Origin: Conchocele bisecta
Lineage: Eukaryota; Mollusca; Bivalvia; Lucinida; Thyasiridae
Length of the DNA stretch: 64,000 bases
Direction of reading: 5' to 3'
Assembly (NCBI GenBank): GCA_029237695.1
Contig: CM055268.1
Location: 53,715,131 to 53,779,130 of the forward strand
Position numbers and translations under genes: made by a program. The notes beneath the pieces are model-generated. The model was given only the letters and a program-made list of their open reading frames with translations, was not told the origin of the DNA and ran no database searches. Each line of letters opens with the position of its first letter. The first letter of the stretch is position 1. Of the stretch, positions 1 to 9,934 are shown piece after piece.

Positions 1-1005
1 TATTGCTCGGCGCCATATAAATACCTATTCCAAATACATAGTCTACTGTGGTGTGGGCATTCTGCAAAACGTCTTGATACTGCTTGATCGCCGCCGGGAG
101 GTCCACCTTAGCTGAGATGGCGTCCTCTACATTTGCCAAGAACTGTTTGTGTGCGTCAAACGCCCTTCCCGTGCCCAGTATAGCACTGAGCGTTTGCTTC
201 TGTGAGCCGAGGATGGTCCAGACGTATATGCGAATGGAGGCGTTGAGGCGTTTAAGTTATTACACCGCAGAAAACCCATCATCACAGTGTTGGCAGAGGA
301 GAGGGGGGCGTTGGAAGGCGGAGCCTATGAGGCGTCGAGTAAATCCAGTGCTTTTATCGAACATAAATGATCCCCACGCGGTATTTACCCACGCAGGTTG
401 CTGAATGAAATCAACGTGGGCCGATTTGAAAGACCATGGTACTGGTGGCACGAAGTCGGTATTCTTCGGTTTTATTGGTGGTGGTGGATCCTTTGGGTGC
501 TTCAGAAACCCCATACCAGTTATGTAAACGTCACCTAAACCGAAAGTGTACCAGAATTGTTTCTGTCTCCAGTCCGCGTCTTTTGAAACGTTAAATTCGT
601 TACACAGTCTTTCAAACGCCCTACTGTCGTATGTGTTGGAAATGGGATTCCAGGCGTCGTCTTGAGGTAGTGGAATACCTAGTTCTTTGAGAATCCTCCT
701 AATAGTATAATACACATGAACATTATAAACGGCCCTCAAGAAGGGATCCTCCGCGACCAGATGGTCCTGAGAGGAGACACCCCATCCGGCTGTTGCGCAC
801 CATACGGCGAAGTTGAGCTGATTCTGCCAAAACTGCATCGGTGTTGCTTTCCACCCGTTCACGGCCTCCATTGTAGTAATCTTGGGCAGCCTATATTGTT
901 CAAAGATGTCGGGGAAGTTGGTTTGAAAGCCTTTTCCGCCGCTAACAAAAAGAGAGTTGTGAACTTCAAAAGTCAATCGACAACTGCTGCGGAAAACGCC
1001 GGGTA
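1..1005 (-). pseudogene. Major-capsid-like protein of a virus-like element, interrupted and running off the window
   Basis: Read on the minus strand, an open frame runs from about 1005 down to 260 and, after an 84-bp insertion carrying two TAA stops (259-257 and 262-260), resumes in the same frame from 256 down to base 1. Visible blocks are GWGVSSQDHL, YNVHVYYTIRRILKELG, FERLCNEFNVS and, after the break, RIYVWTILGSQKQTLSAIL and VDFDYVFG-like text ending at the window edge. From memory this pattern matches a family of uncharacterised invertebrate proteins that I believe are capsid proteins of Polinton/adinto-like elements; I could not search. No ATG is seen near the 5' end (the frame reads through a TTG at 976), so the start is lost or frameshifted near 1000. 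It lies head to head with the penton-like pseudogene. The coding assignment is fairly sure; the name 'capsid' is inference. Confidence 0.6.
244..335. repeat. 84-bp insertion copied from the fibre-like gene, flanked by 8-bp direct repeats
   Basis: Bases 254-330 are a near-identical copy (a few mismatches in about 77 bp) of 2172-2249, the end of the coiled-coil part of the fibre-like gene. The copy lies within the capsid-like frame and is bounded by the 8-bp direct repeat TGAGGCGT at 244-251 and 328-335. Its length is a multiple of three, so the capsid frame is unchanged beyond it, but it adds two stop codons. It looks like a templated or filler insertion at a break rather than a transposon. 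Confidence 0.75.
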
Positions 1006-1605
1006 GGCCTCAGATCAATCACCTTCACGGTTGGGTGGCGAAACTTGGGGGAGCGCGAAGGGTTTTACTATGTGAAGGATGGACGCCAAGTAAGTGTAAA
1101 GCTGCCTCCCGGACTGTGGGGAGCAAGACAGCTCATATACTTTGTTTCCACCGAGCTTGGCGACGAAGCCAACCTCACAGTATCGAAGGCTACCGGACTT
1201 GCAACATTAACTGCCCCCGAAGGCGCTGTGATAACTATATCAGACCCATTATACATTTGCCTCGGTTTCAGAGGTCCACTTAAAAAGATTGTTTCCCCTC
1301 GGGGCCAAAAATTTGTTGGAGCTGTGCCTGTGGATCTAGCCTTTACCAAAACCCTCAAAATACATTTGAACCAGTTGAACACGTCGTACAACTTGTTGGA
1401 TGGAGCCCCCAACACACTACTTAAAACAGTGCACGCCAGCGGTTGTTACTTTGGGGAGACGTGACCTTAGACTTCCCATCCCCCGAGATGATTTTTGGAA
1501 TCTGGACACATCCATGAATTTACGGTCTCTATCCTCGACGACCGAGCTAAAGAGTTGAAGAACTATTATCCGATTTCGGTCGTTCTCGAAATTTCGAAGA
1601 ATTAG
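970..1605 (+). pseudogene. Penton-like (minor capsid) protein remnant, 5'-truncated and frameshifted
   Basis: The main frame runs from upstream of 1045 (no ATG; open through at least 970) to a TGA at 1462-1464 and includes GFYYVKDGRQ, VKLPPGLWGARQL and LNTSYNLLDGAPNTLL. The C-terminal part continues in two other pieces: frame 3 from about 1458 (VTLDFPSPEM) and then frame 1 from about 1507 to a TAG at 1603-1605 (HEFTVSILDDRAKEL). At least two frameshifts are therefore needed to explain it. Pro-Gly-turn strands and an Asp/Asn-rich C-terminal block are as I remember for the penton-like partner of the capsid family above; this is inference. It is preceded directly by the divergent capsid frame and followed 33 bp later by the fibre-like gene. 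Confidence 0.5.
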
Positions 1606-1638
1606 ACACAAGCTACCCAAATTTATATCCACATAAAA

Positions 1639-2562
1639 ATGAGTATATACGGGCCAGATAGTTCTTCCAATTTATTATCCCCACCGAAATACAAATCTGA
1701 TTCAAGTGGTGGATTCACCCCCACAGAGAGTGATTTTTTAACTACCGGGAAAACCGTAGCACTGGTTGATGACACTGTGACTTCAGCTACAAAGTACATT
1801 CGTAGAAGTATAACACAACTGAGAACGGACGTCCTAACATCTATAGCACAAGTTCACCAAGAGGCCCGGACGGGGATTGAGGAAGTCCGGACGGGTATTG
1901 AGAAAGTCCGATCAGATACACAGACGGACCTTACGGAAGCCTATGGGATGTTACGCTCTGAGGACCAGACAGCACTTACTGAACTAGGCGGAAAAATAAC
2001 CGAATTTCGGGAAGAGGCCCATACAGAGCTTATGGAAGTTTCCGATAAACTAAACCGAGTTCGTAGAGACGCTCACAAAGCCCTTGAGGAGACCTCTGAA
2101 AAGGTTCGTGTTGAGGCCCATACCGCTATCGAGAAGCTTGCCGCATTGTTGGACACATCTGTAGAGCAGTTTAAGTTACAACACCGCAGAAAACCCATCA
2201 TCACAGTTTTGGCAGAGGAGAGGGGGGCGTTGGAAGGTGGAGCCTATGAATATTCGTTTGGCGCCAACGCGAGCAATAGATATGGGGGATACGTCAGGAC
2301 AGCTCCAGGTACGCTTCTATGAATGGCGGTCTACTCGGTTAATTTTAAGGGTAATTCTGTGGCCGCGGTCACCATAAATCTCGTACTGGATGGGGAAGAA
2401 CGGGCGATTGGAGTCACTAAACTCGCTGGACAGATGGTTGTGTTCGCCGGTGACAATCCAATTAGAGTTTCCAAAGGTAGTGTTATTAACTTTGTTACGA
2501 AAATCGCTGACCCAGCGAGTTCTTCCACTGTTGTAACATTGTTAATTGAACTTGATTTATGA
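1639..2562 (+). pseudogene. Fibre-like protein: coiled-coil stalk plus C-terminal beta-rich domain, split by one TGA
   Basis: ATG at 1639 opens a 227-codon frame. Residues 1-50 are Ser/Pro/Thr-rich, and residues 55-190 are a continuous alpha-helical coiled coil of degenerate 14-15-residue repeats (for example EARTGIEEVRTGIEKVRSD and AHKALEETSEKVRVEAHTAI). A Gly/Tyr-rich link follows. A TGA at 2320-2322 ends the frame. The next codon is ATG, and the same frame stays open for 79 more codons to 2562, ending VTLLIELDL. That block has alternating hydrophobic strands typical of a beta-sandwich. I read the two frames as one stalk-and-head gene with a single nonsense codon; readthrough, or two separate proteins, are alternatives. 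The stalk end (2172-2249) is the donor of the insertion in the capsid pseudogene. Confidence 0.6.
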
Positions 2563-3395
2563 CGAGTGAACATTTCATACCGAAATACAACCAAAACCTG
2601 CCGATCCTGTTTCAACACCCAATCGAGCATTGAAATTGGGGGATAGGAGTTTGACCCCGTCAAACTTCAGGTTGGAAAATATCGTCGAGATACAGCAGAT
2701 TCTAAAACAAGAGGGGGAAACACGTAGGGTAAATGCTAAAAAATATAGACGAGCTGCAAATATAGCGGAGGGGGTGAGCACCTTGCTATCGTCCGTTTCT
2801 ATAATGGGTGGGGCTGGAAGCGTGGCATTGTGTATCTACAGTCGTGGCAATTCCTATTGCCGCGGGTTTGAGTGGTGTAGCCGCTGGGGCAGGAATGCTG
2901 TGTATGGCGTTTAGAGTAGTGGGGAGAAAATTCGAAAATAAAAGTAGAAAGCACGACAGAATATCGGTTCTCGCGAGGTCTAAGAAAAATAGTATCGACG
3001 TTATCGTGTCCAAAGCGTTGGCCGATAACAATATATCAGACGCTGAATTTGAGTTGGTGGTGGAGGAGATGTCTCGATATGAGGATTTAAAAAATACTAT
3101 TAGAACAAAGGCGCGCGCCACCCTTCCCAAGATTGAGAATAATGATTGGGATAAATTTAGGTTAAAACTGGGAGATAAAGTGAGGGAGGGGGGGCGTTAC
3201 AACACCACCCCGCTCGGGAACAGCACCAATTACATCCAATCCGCGATTGGGGTTGGACAATTGGAGGGAATTGTGATATTCTTATTCGCGTGTCTGCAGC
3301 GGCAGCAGGATATCCCACCACCATACAGTCCAGCTGTTCCGACGGCCCGCCGTACTGAACATACAACTTTTTCGGGTCCCGTTACACCACCGTGA
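2559..3395 (+). pseudogene. Glycine-rich membrane-active-type protein with PPPY motif, frameshifted
   Basis: An ATG at 2559 overlaps the stop of the fibre-like gene (ATGA). Its frame ends early, but a second frame (open from about 2567 to 2914) carries ENIVEIQQILKQEGETRR and ANIAEGVSTLLSSVSI, and a third (to the TGA at 3393-3395) carries TVVAIPIAAGLSGVAAG followed by RKHDRISVLARSKKNSI and DNNISDAEFELVVEEM. Frameshifts fall near 2570-2580 and 2825-2835. The Gly/Ala-rich hydrophobic stretch looks membrane-active. PPPY (3315-3326) is a classical PPxY motif, used by several viral structural proteins to bind WW-domain ubiquitin ligases. I recall similar uncharacterised invertebrate proteins beside the capsid family. 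Function is not known. Confidence 0.5.
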
Positions 3396-4465
3396 TTATG
3401 TCACCCACCGGCAACCATACTTATCGGTAACCGCAAACTGTCCGTACCGGGAAGTAATCATGTTACCGTAGTCACCTCTCTCATATATAGATCGCCTCGA
3501 TACTTTGGTGCATATGGTTAAATCAATACACAAAACAAATACACCGGCGGTTTGTGAACAGGTATTGTTTATCTCCAGGCTTATGTTTCATAACTGCCTT
3601 GGTGGTTGTGTGTGTACTAAGGAGCATTCCTATCCGACCGCCGTTAAATTGTGCCATAAACATGATAAATCGACCGAATGCCGATATAACGAGCGGTGGT
3701 GTAGTGACAATGCCCGACAAATAACCTCAGCAAAATAGTCTTACAGGACTTATCAAAAACTACACATCAGATCGGTTCTATCTTTATAACTGACTTTCTG
3801 ATTTGAATTATTACTAAACGATAATACTTGCGAGCACGTAATCCCTTGTTAGCCAGTCGATGCGTAACCTGAGTGCCACCGCTTGGTGGACATAGCAGTG
3901 ACTCGGATTTGGTCCCTACCCCGCAATGCCGACATGGGCGAGGCGAAACTGAACCTCTTCGCATCAATGCCCGGTGATGTTTGCAATACTCGTAAATACC
4001 GGTACGATGAGACCTCTCGTGACTACCTGTCTTCAACCACGCACAATTAACTAGAACCATTGTGTGAATACATATACTGAGTATAACCAATGGATTCTTA
4101 TCTCTAATAGGGTGTATTTCATCTTATCGATTATTGCGCAACACTAAGTAGTGTTTATCTTCAGGTTTATATTTTATAACGCCCTTCGTGGTCGTGTGGG
4201 CTAAGTTTATATTTCATAACACCCTTCGTGGTCGTGTGGGATAAGGCGCCACTCTATGGAGACGTGGGTTGTGAGTTCGCGCCGCGGCTGGACCTAAAAC
4301 ATTTTTTTTTAACTTCTATCCTTACAAACGAAATCGCTATGGTAAACAACTGCATGACAACGGCGTTCCTATCCGACCGCTCGAGGAAGTATATGGTCTC
4401 GTGGTTGATGAAAAATAATTTCCACTCTTTTCATCCAAACCCTGCGAACAGTTGGGGAAAATCCA
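3396..4465. other. Non-coding terminal region of the virus-like element with degenerate direct repeats
   Basis: No convincing gene is present. A repeated segment of about 45 bp occurs at 3568-3614, 4152-4200 and 4205-4241, with the shared core TTCGTGGTCGTGTGGG in the last two; another shared piece (TTCCTATCCGACCGC) is at 3627-3642 and 4369-4383. Open frames of 77, 107 and 80 codons (3505-3738, 3767-4090 on the minus strand, 4228-4470) have no recognisable domain. A tRNA-like box (GGTTGTGAGTTCGCGCC near 4266-4282) suggests that a SINE-like piece may be included; this is weak. Confidence 0.4.
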
Positions 4466-4574
4466 AGTAGTATATGAGAGTCAACAACGATACCACCTTC
4501 CTGATGGAAGCCACCGCGCGTAGCGGGGTGGTTTCCAGAGGAAGGTGGTATCGTTTTGACTCTCATATACTACT
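4466..4574. repeat. Long hairpin palindrome, probable end of the virus-like element
   Basis: Arms 4466-4515 and 4526-4574 are reverse complements with few mismatches, starting AGTAGTATATGAGAGTC on each strand. The inner part pairs TGGAAGCCACC (4505-4515) with GGTGGTTTCCA (4527-4537) around a short GC-rich loop (GCGCGTAGCGG). DNA to the right is AT-rich and unlike the module. The layout resembles a foldback telomere or a head-to-head inverted terminus, as in parvovirus-like and some other linear viral genomes. That function is inference; a host foldback insertion is the alternative. Confidence 0.6.
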
Positions 4575-5935
4575 GTTTTTTTATCATATGCACGCTGGAT
4601 ATCCGTGTGTAGAATTGAGAATTTGATAAATTAATGCGACCATTTTGAACTCTGCAATCGTAAATAATGTTATTTATTTATTTTTCAATGACATATACTA
4701 CATTTATATTGCTATCTGGAATAACCAGGATAAAGCGGAAATGCCGCTAATATAGTATATTTAGCTGTTAATATGTTTGTTTGGAAAATCCATACTTAGA
4801 ATTACTTTTATAGGTGGAAATAAATACAAATTGTGTCCGATTTAATCCCGATACATTGCATCTTTACAGTCTGCTCTAGTGCATTTTTAATAAAAACCTA
4901 CGAATTAAACGTAACAAAAAAAAAAATCTGCATGTATTTAAAATTTTGCAATACGTTTATATTTTATACATTTTCAATGCCACCATGAACACGATTCTCA
5001 CACTGTCAATATCATGCATTTATCGTATTTTTATATTTGTAAACAAGTCATGTGTTCACAAAATATTTCCCATTACATTTTGCAGAGGTAATTTATTTCG
5101 AGGTAATTATTTCGTCCTTGGCAGAGAAATAACCATTCAATAAAGAGAGCATAGCTTTGTCAATGCTAGTATAGGATTCATGCCAATATTGGTACTTGTA
5201 TAGGCCACATCATCATTCTGTAATTGCTGTCTGCATATATCTGGAAAAATACGGTATCCAAAATTCACAAGATTATATGTCTGTTGAGCGTTATCTCTGT
5301 ATTCAATCAGCTAAACAACATGTATTGCCATTGTCATCAATCTTAGGAAAAATGCGATCTTGTTACTGATAATGTCATTGCGTCTGAACTATGGGCGAGA
5401 TAAATCAAATAAATTGGTAATAATCACTATTCATGCGGATAAATATGTGAATTATTATAATAAATACATAATGTTACAAGAACAATAGATGCCGGATTTA
5501 ACCTCAATGTATGTACTTTTAACAATATCCGTCAATTGGATGTGTATTTAGATAAATGCGGGGTCGCATTTAAAAGAAGACGGGAGATATTGTTATGAAC
5601 TGGAATTTGGTCCGACCCATACAGTAGCAGCGGTGTGGGTCATGATGAGACTGTGCGGATGTGCAGGCTGATCTGGGTCTTCACATGTCTCAAAACAGTT
5701 GTGTCATTTAAGAGACAATCATTTAACAAAGATGTCAAGTTTATAATTATTGGTCGATTTCGGTCAATATTCATATCAGAATGAAAATTGGAAATATATT
5801 TAGGGAACTGTTAAACATGGTTATTTGTTAAATTCATTATTTTGACAGAATGAGCTAATTCCCAATATACAAAAAAAGACAATGAAGAACACTTATGAAA
5901 TCCAAATAAACAGACTACGAGACTTCAACCTCGTG
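4575..5935. other. AT-rich intergenic DNA, nothing recognised
   Basis: About 1.4 kb with frequent stops in all frames and no clear repeat structure. I see no gene, RNA gene or transposon end here. Confidence 0.6.
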
Positions 5936-5939
5936 ATAC

Positions 5940-6985
5940 ATACATAGTTTACAGCGCTGTCCCGTTTAGAGAGGTTCCGCACATACACGTAGTTTACAGT
6001 GCTGTCCGGGTTAGAGAGGTTCCGCACACATAACTAATTTGCAGTGATGTCCGGTCTACAGAGGTTCCGCACACATACCTAGTTTACAGTGCTGTCCGGT
6101 TTAGAGAGGTTCCGCACACATACATAGTTTACAGTGCTGTCCGGTTTAGAGAGGTTCCGCACATACACGTAGTTTACAGTGGTGTCCGGTCTAAGAGAGG
6201 TTAAGCACAAATACCTAGTTTATAATGGTGTCCGTTTTAAAGCTTGCATGGGTGTCCGGTCTAGAAAGGTTCCGAAAACATACCTAGTTTACAGTGTTGT
6301 CCCATTTAGAGACGTTTCGCACATATACCTACATGTAGCTTACAGTTCTGTCCGGTCTATAGAGGTTCCGCACACATGCCTAGTTTACAGTTGTGTCCGG
6401 TTTAGAGAGGTTTCACACATGTACTTAGCTTACAGTGGTGTCCCGTCTACAGAGGTTCCGCAAACATACCTAGTTTACAGTGATATCCCGTTCAGAGAGG
6501 TTCCGCACATACACGTTGTTTACAGTGGTTTCAAGTCTAGATAGATTCCCCACACATACCTAGCTTGCAGTAGTGTCCCGTCTAGAGAGGTTCCGCACAC
6601 ATACCTAGCTTGCAGTGGTGTCCGGTTTGGAGAGGTTGCGCACATATACCTAGTTTGCATTGGTGTTCGGTCTAGCGAGGTTCCGCACAGTGCTGTCCGG
6701 CTTAGAGGTGTTCCGCACATACATCTAGTTTACAGTGGGGTGTCCGGTTTATAGAGGTTACGCACATATACATACCGGTCTAGAGAGATTCCGCACACAT
6801 ACCTAGCTTGCATTGGTGTCCGGTCTAGAGAGGTTCCGCACACATACCTAGTTTAAAGTGATGTCCGGGTTAATGGGGCTCCCTACATACACATAGTTTA
6901 CTGTGGTGTCCGGTTTAGAGAGGTTACGCAAATATACATTGTCCGGTCTAAAGAGTTTACGCAAGTACTTAGTTTACATTATTGC
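5940..6985 (+). repeat. Minisatellite of about 40-45 bp units derived from a MITE terminus
   Basis: Roughly 23 degenerate tandem units of the type TAGTTTACAGTG-GTGTCCGGTCTAGAGAG-GTTCCGCACACATACC. The core GTGTCCGGTTTAGAGAGGTT is the same as the end of the CAGTGGAACCTCT MITE family found whole at 7165-7354, 12061-12280 and 54663-54876. The open frames here are translated repeats, not genes. Confidence 0.85.
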
Positions 6986-6994
6986 CTGACGCAT

Positions 6995-7147
6995 ATAACT
7001 GCTCACTGCCGCTTACTGCTAGCAGTGAGACACATCTCACTGCCCACTGCTACTTACTGCTAGCAGTGAAACACACCTCACTGCTCACTGCCGCTTACTG
7101 CCAGCAGTGAGATACATCTCACTGCTACTTATTGTTCACTGCTAACT
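6995..7147 (+). repeat. Tandem repeat, about 3.5 copies of a 38-42-bp unit
   Basis: Units built of ACTGCTCACTGCCGCTTACT followed by GCTAGCAGTGAGACACATCTC. Each unit contains the inverted pair CACTGC/GCAGTG, so each can fold on itself. Confidence 0.75.
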
Positions 7148-7164
7148 TCACACCAATCATTATA

Positions 7165-7354
7165 CAGTGGGACCTCTCTAAGGGTGTCCGGTTGGGAGAT
7201 GTTCCACTGTAAAGCAGGCAGATGACCACTTCAAGATACACGTGAGTGCTTTATGATCATGAACAGGCATTGTCATTGGAGATACTTTGCAATGGACATT
7301 ATCAAAATTAAGCACAACTAACTTTCCTTGGTGTCCGGTTTAGAGGTTCCAATG
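7165..7354. mobile_element. TA-flanked MITE, CAGTGGGACCTCT family
   Basis: It begins CAGTGGGACCTCTCTAAGG after TA and ends GGTTTAGAGGTTCCAATG before TA. Internal sequence (GCATTGTCATTGGAGATAC) is shared with the other family members. TA target site and CAGT ends fit a Tc1/mariner- or pogo-type non-autonomous element. There is no coding capacity. Confidence 0.7.
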
Positions 7355-7396
7355 TAGTAGACACATTTATCTACGTCTCAATTGCTCTCAAATGTC

Positions 7397-7616
7397 TTAA
7401 CCCGTTCACCCCTAAGTAACTGGAATGGATTTTGATATGTTAATTTTGCAACCAATCTAACAGTCACAAAATGATTTTCAGATTAATCCATTTATGAAAA
7501 GGGGGTGTTTTCATTCTAAAAATTACTTGCAAACAGTGCAGATCCTGAGCCGTCTCATTTGGATCTGCACTGTTTGCATAAACCGCTATAGCTGGCTTTA
7601 GAGTTTAAAGGGTTAA
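7397..7616. mobile_element. TTAA-1 family MITE (piggyBac-like, non-autonomous)
   Basis: Bounded by TTAA on both sides, with ends CCCGTTCACCCC and AAAGGG. The central hairpin pairs CAGTGCAGATCCTGAG with a CATTTGGATCTGCACTG-like arm. TTAA sites with CCCTT ends match piggyBac-type insertion. At least nine further copies or fragments lie in the window. Confidence 0.75.
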
Positions 7617-8044
7617 GTCCGATTTCTTGGTGTTCCACATAACGTAAGAAGTTTCATATTCAATGGACAGTGTCAGATTATAATGGACACCAGTCACACC
7701 AGCCAATATATATTCGGTGACAAAAGAAATTGCGCATATTTTACAAGATCACACTTATATTATATTTGTAAGATGATTTTCTATCAAATATACTTTTAAA
7801 GCAAACAATTTATTGGATTACAGCTAAGGTAATTTAAGGCCGGGCCAATGGGTTCGATCCAGCATGTAACATATTGCATTGAGCAAACTATTGAACCGAT
7901 ACACATGGTGATTGATATTGAATAATCACATGTGAGATAATAAAGTATGTTTGTTTTTCAATTCCGACTCATCAATAGCTATGGTTGAATGAGTGTCGGT
8001 TGTGCACAGCTTCGAGATAACTGATTAAAACCACAAGATAAAAT

Positions 8045-8680
8045 AATTGATTGATTTATTGGTGTTTAACGGCCTATCAATAGCTATGGTAATTTAAGGT
8101 CGGGCCAACCGGATTCGGTCCCATATTTATGCTGCATTGGGGAGAAAATCCCAATATCAGAACGGATATTTACATCGAACAAAAATATATTCAGCCTTGA
8201 AATTGAAATAAACTGACCGGTTGCCGATTTCATCAAAATTGGAAAGTAAACTTTATATCTACCAAAGTATACTTTGAGGGAGTAATCATTTATTTTTCCC
8301 AAAATGCATTATTTCATATAAAACTAACCACTGCATATATTTGATGAATAAAAGTATGCAGAATTATTATATTGAATTTATTACATTATCAAAATTAATA
8401 AATTTATCCTTAAATTGAAAATTTCTCCCTCAAAGTATACTTTGCTAGATAAGTATACTTTGCAATGTTGGTGAAATAGGCTACTGGTGCCAGGTTCATA
8501 CCACACCAAGGTCACTTGGCCCCTTCCCCTAAAAGAAATAGGATTACGAATAATCGTAATACTCATATAAGGGGTATAGCCAGATTCAACTGTCACAGGT
8601 CTCCGGTAGTGATTCCGTCCGGGTAAGGATGAATCACGATCGTTAAATTACCCATCGCATGCTCCCACCTGCCAACCACC
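8045..8680 (-). mobile_element. SINE-like family G element, split by a MITE-1 copy at 8218-8486
   Basis: Antisense to the fuller copy at 41945-42355. The left part 8045-8217 matches its 3' half (end ...GGCCGTTAAACACCAATAAA), and the right part 8487-8680 matches its 5' half (TGACAGTTGAATCTGGC; TAATCGTAATACTCA on this strand). The break between the parts is exactly the MITE. There is no tRNA-like head that I can see. Confidence 0.7.
8218..8486. mobile_element. MITE-1 copy (CAGTAGCC family) lacking its central palindrome
   Basis: The ends GCCGATTTCATCAAAAT and ATGTTGGTGAAATAGGC and the repeated CAAAGTATACTTTG box are those of the family. The inner hairpin is reduced to one arm (TGAATTTATTACATTATC), a likely internal deletion. 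Confidence 0.75.
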
Positions 8681-8964
8681 AAGGTAAAATGATAACTCAA
8701 AATGCAGTGTCGAAATAATGATCAACAAAATCGGCATAAAGTTGCTCGAATCTGCTGCATTCAGTACAATACATTTGTATTCAACCGCTATGTCACTTGT
8801 TGATCTCCTACAGTATGGTTTAGTGATGCCACTTGAATAATGTTTTACATAAACTTAGATCGTTGACGTTCGTTGTTATTATATGAATCTATAGTATAGT
8901 TTCACCCAGATAATCCAGCATTCAAGTTATTGGATTGTACTGTTTCTTTTGTCGCTCTTCCTTT

Positions 8965-9045
8965 CAACACTACATGCCTGTATAGTGGTAGTGGCAAAAA
9001 GTGTAGATCCAGATGAGCCGGCTCGTGACCCGCACACATCCATCT
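8965..9045. mobile_element. Fragment of a TTAA-1 MITE
   Basis: AAAAAGTGTAGATCCAGATG followed by a rearranged GAGCCGGCTCGTGA arm. Both ends are missing. Confidence 0.55.
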
Positions 9046-9337
9046 GGGCCAACCAAAGTACATGTAGTTGTATGCGTTCTCCCGCCCCTACTGCTGGTAT
9101 ACAGAAGTCTGTTTAAGCAAGTTCTACATATTATTTTCTACAGAAATCTCTAAACACATTTCTAAACAACAAGTCTTGTGATCGTATAGTGGATTTTCAA
9201 CATATTTGCTACAATTTCATTTCGGCCGTTCATACTGAATATTAACCAAAGTTAGAAATATTATTTATTTAATTCAGCGTTTGAGATGTTAGCAGTTCCA
9301 AATTCTGGCCGAAATTCCCTATTGCTATTTATTTATC

Positions 9338-9932
9338 TTCTATTTAAGGGTAGGAATTGGCTCGAGGAAACCCAGGCATTTGAGCCCAAAATTGGCAGGC
9401 CAATGACCCGTTTGTTTCCGAATTTACTAATATCTGCCATACAGTTGAACTATGTGCATTAAATGAAGGAGGCAATGAGGCGGTTAATTTAACCTAGCTA
9501 TTCATTCTCCTATCGCACGAAGTTTGTATGTAAGACCGTGACAAAGGCTGAGCGCGAGTGCATGTGATATATGGAGACTCAGTCGTAACAGTGTTACACT
9601 ATATGATGACGATATTTGACGGTTGGTCAGGGCAAAACATATCAGGCAGGGAATCATCGATATTGCTATTTGTTCCCCCTCATATTTAAGGGTGGGAAAC
9701 GGCTCGAAGACCTTCCATACCCGGGCATGTGCCCTAAAAGAACAGGCCAAGGACCGATGGCCCATTTGTTTCCGAATTTACTAATATATGCGATACAGTC
9801 GAAATATGTGCATTAAATGAAAGAGACGATGAGGCGGTGAGTTTAACCTAGTTAGTTCATTCTCCTATTGCACAATGTCAATGTGTCAGACCGTGACGAG
9901 GGCCGAGTGTGCGTGCGCATGATATATCGATA
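9338..9932 (+). repeat. Two direct copies of an about 245-bp segment, about 343 bp apart
   Basis: Bases 9338-9578 and 9681-9932 share TATTTAAGGGT, GTTTGTTTCCGAATTTACTA, TGTGCATTAAATGAA, GAGGCGGT and ACCTAG in the same order and spacing. The copies have diverged by many substitutions and short indels, so the duplication is not recent. No coding frame is kept in both. Confidence 0.75.
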
Positions 9933-9934
9933 TT

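Noticed and set aside
3767..4090. 107-codon minus-strand gene in the terminal region of the virus-like element
   Set aside because: Several Cys/His residues are present but in no recognisable zinc-binding pattern, and neighbouring frames show no support.
4466..4574. Helitron 3' end
   Set aside because: A hairpin is present but it is far longer than a Helitron stem and no CTRR follows it.
6179..6720. 121- and 66-codon frames with repeated VYSGVPFREVPH-type text
   Set aside because: Translation of the 5940-6985 satellite on both strands.
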